In this document: one piece after another, positions 38,955 through 42,408 of the stretch
Layout of the letters: every line of letters begins with the position of its first letter
Position numbering within the stretch: position 1 is the stretch's first letter
Source of the DNA: Dethiobacter sp.
Lineage (GTDB): Bacteria > Bacillota > Dethiobacteria > DTU022 > UBA8154
Direction: 5' to 3'
DNA length: 42,408 bases
NCBI GenBank assembly: GCA_020725665.1
Contig: DYEO01000086.1
Location: 1-42,408, forward strand
Notes under the pieces: model-generated
Database searches by the model: none
What the model was told of the DNA's origin: nothing
Seen by the model: the letters and a program-made list of their open reading frames with translations, nothing else
Translations under genes and position numbers: made by a program

Positions 38955-39452
38955 ATGATCTCGCCAGGATCAGGCAAGGGGGACAAAGCAGCGGGGGTCA
39001 AGGTGCTGGCCAAGAATCGCAAAGCCCGGCACCTCTATAACATTGTGGAAACCTTTGAAAGCGGCATTGCTTTGCACGGCACAGAGGTAAAATCGGTGCG
39101 GGACGCCCGCGTCAACCTCAAGGACAGCTACGCCCGGGTTGAAAACGGGGAGCTTTTCCTCTATAATATGCATATCAGCCCCTATGAGCACGGCAACCGC
39201 TTCAACCACGAGCCCCTGCGCCCGCGCAAGCTGCTCATGCACCGGCGGGAGATCAACCGCCTGGGCGGCTACGTGCAGGAGAAAGGCTTTACGCTCGTAC
39301 CCTTGAGCCTGTATCTGCGCAGAGGCAGGGTAAAGGTGGAACTGGCCCTGGCCCGGGGCAAGCGGGATTATGACAAGCGGCAGGACATTGCCGCCCGTGA
39401 CGCCAAACGGGAAATGGAACGGGCCTTCAAGGAGCGGCAGCAGTACAATTGA
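38955..39452 (+). CDS. smpB: tmRNA-binding protein SmpB
   Basis: SmpB binds tmRNA and places it in the A site of stalled ribosomes. At 165 residues it shows the OB-barrel motifs [43 protein letters not shown] and [20 protein letters not shown], and the basic C-terminal tail [23 protein letters not shown] that mimics a codon-anticodon contact. I chose the ATG at 38955 because TGGAGGTAACC immediately precedes it; the ATG at 38943 would place that site inside the gene. ssrA follows 52 bases later. Confidence 0.97.
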   Translation: MISPGSGKGDKAAGVKVLAKNRKARHLYNIVETFESGIALHGTEVKSVRDARVNLKDSYARVENGELFLYNMHISPYEHGNRFNHEPLRPRKLLMHRREINRLGGYVQEKGFTLVPLSLYLRRGRVKVELALARGKRDYDKRQDIAARDAKREMERAFKERQQYN

Positions 39453-39504
39453 AAAAACCGTTAAAAGTTATGGCAAACGCAATAAATCGGCCATACTAAT
39501 ATAT

Positions 39505-39856
39505 GGGGGTGAACGGTTTCGACGGGGGTCGAAGAAGCAGGAGAAGCGAGCCCAGGACCATGGCCTGGTTAAAACATGGAACGGCTATAACTGCCAAACC
39601 TAAATTAGCACTCGCCGCTTAATTAAAGCGGCGCGCCCTCCTTTTCCCCGCCTGCGGGAAAAGGTCCGGGTGTCATAAAAGCGGGCTACCCGCCCTGCCG
39701 GTTGCTCCACCGGCAGCAGGGGAATCTTAATGGAGTTGGCGCCGGGGCATCCCGCCCTGGAGAGGCCCGGGCGCGACACTAAAACCGGGGCTACGCTCGT
39801 AGAAGCTCCTGTGGCTTAACTTCCGGACGCGGGTTCGATTCCCGCCACCTCCACCA
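39505..39856 (+). ncRNA. ssrA: Transfer-messenger RNA
   Basis: tmRNA rescues stalled ribosomes by acting first as alanyl-tRNA, then as a short mRNA. The 5' end GGGGGTGAACGGTTTCGACG pairs with the 3' end CACCTCC-ACCA to form the acceptor stem, and GGTTCGATTCC gives the T-arm; CCA is encoded. At 352 nt it is a normal one-piece tmRNA with several hairpins after the tag (pseudoknot region 39625-39740). A weak promoter (TGGCAA at 39471, TACTAA at 39494) may precede it. The minus strand of its 3' end is read as the last codons of a recombinase remnant, marking an integration site. Confidence 0.97.
39593..39622 (+). other. tmRNA tag-encoding frame (AKPKLALAA)
   Basis: After AUAACU, the usual context of a resume codon, GCC AAA CCT AAA TTA GCA CTC GCC GCT TAA encodes a nine-residue tag ending in LALAA. 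The ALAA end is the normal protease signal. The KPK stretch is unlike the common ND/NY tags. An alternative resume at the in-frame GCT nine bases upstream would add AIT. Confidence 0.75.
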
Positions 39857-40027
39857 CTAGTATCCACGTCCACAGTGTATTTGATCTCGATTGTATCATC
39901 AAAAACAAGTACTTTGCGGACATAAGTCTGGATGACTCTCTTCTGTTCATCCAGACTTTTTTGTTTCAAGTCTTTGTTTTTGCGCAGGATGGTTTCTATT
40001 TCGTCCAATGATGGGCAGTTTATAGAT
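39850..40027 (-). pseudogene. C-terminal remnant of a large serine recombinase
   Basis: About 55 recognisable residues remain (LDEIETILRKNKDLKQKS, then DEQKRVIQTYVRKVLVFDDTI) followed by IEIKYTVDVDTSGGGGG. This resembles the last helices and closing strand of large serine recombinases of phages and mobile elements. The catalytic N-terminal domain is missing: the frame is cut at about 40027, where an IS21-type end begins. The frame continues past 39850 into antisense ssrA (GGGGGNRTRV is the translated complement of its T-arm). This fits an integrase gene whose last codons were rebuilt by the attachment site at ssrA. The family call is from C-terminal resemblance only. Confidence 0.65.
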
Positions 40028-40536
40028 TGTCAAGCAAAATTGACCCCTTTTTTGCATTGAAAACTGACCCCCCAGGTGCTGATTGAGTTACCAAAAAAGG
40101 AAGTACCTGGTAGGGGGAGCATCACTCCTTTCTAGTAGAGTTGAGTTTATCTTTTACCCTGTAGCTGTTGCCATTGATTTTAAAAATATGGCAGTGATGT
40201 ACCAGCCGATCAATGATAGCGGAGGAGACAATAGGATCTCCGAAGATACTGTCCCACCTGTCAAAGGGCAAGTTGGTGGTCAGGATAATAGATCCTGTTT
40301 CATACCGCCGGTTGATGAGCTGGTAAAACAGGTTCGCACCCTGTTTATCGATGGGCATGTAGCCCAGCTCATCGATAATAAGCAGGTGTAACCTGGCCAG
40401 GGCTTCCAGCTTGGCTGCCGTGGACATATCTGCCAGGGAAGAATAGAGGTGGTCTAACAGCTCACTGGCGGTGAGAAAAAGCACCCTCATTCTGGCCATA
40501 CAGGCTTTGATCCCCAGGGCAATGGCTAGGTGGGTT

Positions 40537-40568
40537 TTACCCTTATGAAAAGCTTTTCATAAGGGTAA
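40537..40568. repeat. 32-bp perfect palindrome at the left element edge
   Basis: TTACCCTTATGAAAAG is followed directly by its exact reverse complement. It joins the istB flank to the left inverted repeat. It may be a coupling sequence, a second insertion or part of the recombination site. Confidence 0.85.
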
Positions 40569-40596
40569 TTATCGAAAGAATTTAGTTATGGAAAGA
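40563..40596 (+). repeat. Left 34-bp terminal inverted repeat
   Basis: It starts GGGTAATTATCGAAAG and ends TTATGGAAAGA. It is the exact reverse complement of 41110-41143. Confidence 0.9.
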
Positions 40597-40651
40597 TTTT
40601 CAGAAGCTGCTTAGAAGCATCAAATAGGCATATCCGAAAATCTTTCCATAA
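40586..40651. repeat. Left subterminal inverted-site pair
   Basis: TTATGGAAAGATTTTC (40586-40601) and its exact reverse complement (40636-40651) are separated by 34 bases. The layout resembles paired recombinase binding sites or a foldable hairpin. Confidence 0.85.
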
Positions 40652-40654
40652 TAA

Positions 40655-40798
40655 TTATGGGCGGCAAAGGTTCTGCAGCCACTGAAGAATATCGGTGTTT
40701 TCCTCCCAAGCGGGGGCATCCTGGCTAACTACCTGGGGATATGCAGCTTCCAAAGCCTTTCTTTCGAATGGCTTGTTTTGCTTTTTGGGGGCATGATT
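40655..40798 (-). pseudogene. C-terminal fragment of an unknown protein in the compact element
   Basis: The minus frame between TAG at 40799-40801 and TAA at 40655-40657 reads as 47 sensible codons ending AWEENTDILQWLQNLCRP. It lies in a different frame from the recombinase fragment that overlaps its upstream part. It may be the end of the last gene of the parent element, joined to the recombinase fragment by an internal deletion. No family is recognised. Confidence 0.35.
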
Positions 40799-41012
40799 CT
40801 AAATAATAGTCCGTTGTACAGCCATATTTTTCCCTCAGATACTCCTTTCCAAGATTTTCAGAGAAATATTGATCACCTCTGTTCTGCGCAAATGCACAGA
40901 TCCTTTTGAATGAAGCGCGCAAGCCGCATATGGTGTTGTATGCGTAATTCAGTTGCTTAAGTTTTTCGGTGACCTCTGCAGCGAGTACTTCAATAGGTTT
41001 TCTCTTTTCCAT
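40725..41012 (-). pseudogene. Truncated tyrosine recombinase, N-terminal domain only
   Basis: The frame of 95 codons starts at an ATG (41012) six bases after GGAGGT. Residues about 1-65, with LKQLNYAYNTICGLRASFKRI, then FSENLGKEYLREKYG, resemble the helical SAM-like N-terminal domain of tyrosine recombinases. The catalytic domain with its R-H-R-Y residues is absent. After about residue 70 the sequence becomes basic and cysteine-containing and loses resemblance, consistent with an internal deletion joining another frame. The start codon overlaps a near copy of the TTATGGAAAGA end motif, so the protein could in principle bind its own gene start. Confidence 0.6.
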
Positions 41013-41056
41013 AACATACCTCCAATAGACAAGATTTCATTGCCTATTCTGAGGTG

Positions 41057-41120
41057 TTATGGAAAGAAATTAAAGCACATTCTTAGTAATGCCAAGATGC
41101 ACACTAATTTCTTTCCATAA
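41057..41120. repeat. Right subterminal inverted-site pair
   Basis: TTATGGAAAGAAATTA (41057-41072) and its exact reverse complement (41105-41120) are separated by 32 bases. They share the outer TTATGGAAAGA with the left pair but differ in the inner five bases. Confidence 0.85.
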
Positions 41121-41143
41121 CTAAATTCTTTCGATAATTACCC
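41110..41143 (-). repeat. Right 34-bp terminal inverted repeat
   Basis: It is the exact reverse complement of 40563-40596. Its outer six bases are the TTACCC shared with the left flank, so target duplication and repeat overlap here. Confidence 0.9.
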
Positions 41144-41352
41144 ACGCCCGCGGGGCCCATGAAGATAACATTTTCTTTTTTCTGCACAAAGTTCAAGTTA
41201 GCCAGCTCTTTGACCTGTTTGGCGTTGAGTTCGGGCTGGAAGTTAAAGTCAAAGCTTTCCAGGGTGCACTGGCGGGGGAAGCGGGCCTTGTTGATCTTTG
41301 TATTAATGGAGGAGTCTACTTTTCGCACCACCTCGGCAGAAAGCGTGTAAGA

Positions 41353-41768
41353 ACAAATTGCCTAAAGTAAAGGCCTGCCTTTACTTCTGCTATTCGGCTG
41401 TGATTACATAATGCGCTGTTATCGGATGGCATGAGCCCCACCGCTTCCGGAAGGAGTACGCTCCGGGCAGAAGCACTGAGGCCGGCAGGGGAGGAAAGGG
41501 GAGAATCAGGTTTAAATAACCCGTTTGCAGCTTAGGAAGAACCAGGTGCGGAAGTAGACAAGCCCCCCTGCACGGCCACGGTGCGGGTATGAGCGAAGCA
41601 CGGCAGGCCGCTATGATAAAAACAACTTCTGTTATGGAAGATGAAGCTATTGGACAGCAGCACGGCCAGGAGAGAGGCGGCGGCCTGCGGTGCGCAGCGG
41701 AAGTACCCAACTTAGGGCACGCTCCCAGCCCCTTCTAAGTCTATTCTTACACTAAATTCTGAAGGAGG
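41353..41768. other. Stretch without a confident gene
   Basis: Between the istB truncation and the phage-type gene I see no supported gene. A 49-codon + frame at 41589-41738 (begins MSEARQAAMIKTTSVMEDEA) has no ribosome site. The minus-strand frame across the region is Pro/Cys-rich and unlike a real protein. It is probably degraded mobile DNA. Confidence 0.5.
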
Positions 41769-42229
41769 ATGAAAATTGAGAAAGTAAAACCTTACCGGGT
41801 AATTCCCATAAATGATTCACCAAGATTAAAGAAGCAGGAGGAAAAGAACTTAGCCAGGGAAGCAGCAATATCCTTTTCCACGTACCGCACTGATTTCAGC
41901 AGTCGCTACCGCCTGGCGCCCGGGGTCAAAGCCGTGGCCGATCCAATTATCACCAGCTACCACCCCCACCTGCGGGAGGCCTCCATCGCCTACTTGCTAC
42001 GCCGCGGCACATGGAAAAGCCGCGGGCAGGTCATTACCGGCAAGGCAGCCATCGCGCCGGAGCAGTGGCGGCTTTTAAGCGGCTGCGACCTGGTGCTGAT
42101 CATCAATGAGACGGTCTGGCAGGTGCTGGGGGACAAGGGCCGGGAAGTGCTGCTGGACCATGAAATTTCCCACTTCACCCCGCCCACCACGGACAAAGAC
42201 GGTACCCTGCGCTGGGCAGTAAAAAAACA
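41769..42229 (+). CDS. Phage-type putative metallopeptidase, C-terminally disrupted
   Basis: About 150 residues resemble the putative metallopeptidases found in phages and integrative elements: ADPIITSYHPHL, a W.SRG.V.TGKA block and the zinc motif H131-EISH135 in LLDHEISHF. The usual end, containing a HDVEEF-type stretch, is missing. After RWAVKK the frame runs on as Pro/Arg/Ser-rich residues (to the window edge without a stop), while VRR-NUC residues are in the -1 frame. The ATG at 41769 directly abuts AAGGAGG, an unusable spacing; the codon ATT at 41775, six bases further, would be better placed, so the start is uncertain. Role in the element is unknown. Confidence 0.65.
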
Positions 42230-42408
42230 AAGGCCGCCACCCCCAGAGAATCGGAGATCCGCGCCCAGGTCAAGGAATTCCTGGAGTGGCAGGGCTGGTT
42301 CGTCTTCTACCACCTGCAAGGCTTGGGCAGCTACCCCGGCCTGCCCGACCTGCAGGCCGTCAAGGACGGCCGCACCATCTACATCGAAATCAAACGCCCC
42401 GGCGGCCG
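42218..42408 (+). CDS. VRR-NUC domain nuclease, start missing and cut by window end
   Basis: Read in the frame beginning AGT AAA AAA ACA (42218), the residues run SKKTKAATPRESEIRAQVKE, then FLEWQGWFVFYHLQG, then a core with PGLPDLQAV and IYIEIKRPGG. The PD...E-x-K arrangement is the PD-(D/E)XK nuclease core of the VRR-NUC family found in phages and restriction-like contexts. No start codon exists in this frame: a normal gene would read ATG just before AGT. The frame is reached from the metallopeptidase by a -1 slip on seven A at 42221-42227. The remainder lies outside the window. Confidence 0.7.

Larger units (their letters stand above)
40537..41143. mobile_element. Compact inverted-repeat element (about 0.6 kb) inserted in istB
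   Basis: The insertion is bounded by TTACCC on both sides (40537-40542 and 41138-41143), a possible 6-bp target duplication. It carries 34-bp perfect inverted repeats (40563-40596 and 41110-41143), a 32-bp perfect palindrome at its left edge (40537-40568) and a hairpin-type site near each end. Its minus strand encodes a tyrosine-recombinase N-terminal fragment and an unrelated C-terminal fragment. It looks like an internally deleted, non-autonomous derivative of a tyrosine-recombinase transposon. I do not recognise a named family. Confidence 0.75.
40028..41352 (-). mobile_element. Partial IS21-family element, interrupted
   Basis: The end at 40028 begins TGTCAAGCAAAATTGACCCC and has a second related word GAAAACTGACCCCCC at about 40059-40073, the multiple terminal repeats typical of IS21. 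Inside is istB on the minus strand. istA and the other end are absent: the istB 5' part loses homology near 41352. The element is therefore a dead fragment, itself split by the insertion at 40537-41143. Confidence 0.8.
40122..41352 (-). pseudogene. istB: istB (IS21 helper ATPase), split and 5'-truncated
   Basis: Two pieces of one AAA+ ATPase are read on the minus strand. The N-terminal piece (about 41352-41138) contains INKARFP, LESFDFNFQPELN and the start of Walker A, GPAGVG. The C-terminal piece (40542-40122) resumes with KTHLA, then LLIIDELGYMP (Walker B), GANLFYQLINRRYE and the end RDRLVHHCHIFKING. Removing 40543-41143, with one copy of the shared TTACCC, restores GGC GTG GGT AAA ACC CAC in frame. 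The first 40 or so residues of a normal IstB are missing and an in-frame TAG lies just upstream. IstB assists the IstA transposase in target choice. Confidence 0.85.

Noticed and set aside
39370..39603. Plus-strand ORF overlapping the smpB end and ssrA
   Set aside because: It is read through the tmRNA 5' part; both flanking features are well supported and the residues match no family.
41390..41710. 106-codon minus frame after the IS fragment
   Set aside because: Its Pro/Cys-rich composition, the absence of a ribosome site and the lack of recognisable motifs make it an unlikely protein.

Overview
The window is a chromosome segment of a Gram-positive, probably anaerobic, moderately GC-rich clostridial Firmicute. 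Three things point there: the gene order secA-prfB, ftsEX-ctpA-minJ, uvrBAC, rapZ-whiA-rpoN and cggR-gap-pgk-tpiA-gpmI-eno-secG; strong GGAGG-type ribosome sites with many TTG starts; and a split transketolase plus a membrane pyrophosphatase. Genus cannot be fixed from the sequence. All housekeeping genes from 203 to 39452 lie on the + strand. The minus strand carries coding sequence only in the mobile debris after 39850.

Layout. 1-7013: secA, prfB (with its programmed +1 frameshift), a YitT-type membrane protein and the two transketolase subunits. 7014-8497: a repeat-rich gap, a possible 15-codon ORF and ilvC. 8671-14641: a cell-envelope and division block of ftsE, ftsX, a coiled-coil M23 peptidase, a CtpA/B protease and a MinJ-like PDZ membrane protein. 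14726-22019: a small coiled-coil protein of unknown role and the excision-repair genes uvrB, uvrA and uvrC. 22203-26387: a Cof-type HAD phosphatase, rapZ, whiA and rpoN; yvcK is absent from its usual place. 26495-33756: the lower-glycolysis operon headed by its CggR-type regulator. 33945-39856: secG, hppA, rnr, smpB and the tmRNA gene ssrA, so the trans-translation pair smpB-ssrA sits together with RNase R.

39857-42408 is a graveyard of mobile DNA anchored at the 3' end of ssrA, a classic integration site. It holds the C-terminal remnant of a large serine recombinase whose frame runs into antisense ssrA, and one end of an IS21-family element whose istB gene is split inside its Walker A codons by an insertion of about 0.6 kb. 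That insertion has 34-bp perfect inverted repeats, nested hairpin sites and a fragment of a tyrosine recombinase. Beyond it lie phage-type genes: a putative metallopeptidase that meets a VRR-NUC nuclease in a different frame at a run of seven A.

Two families of dispersed repeats run through the intergenic DNA. One is a set of REP-like palindromes with a GTAG head: seven copies, one inside the uvrC reading frame and a convergent pair overlapping the ctpA stop codon. The other is a family built on GTCGAAAGTC / GACCTTAGACT words, which supplies the C-terminal codons of the transketolase C subunit and of CggR.
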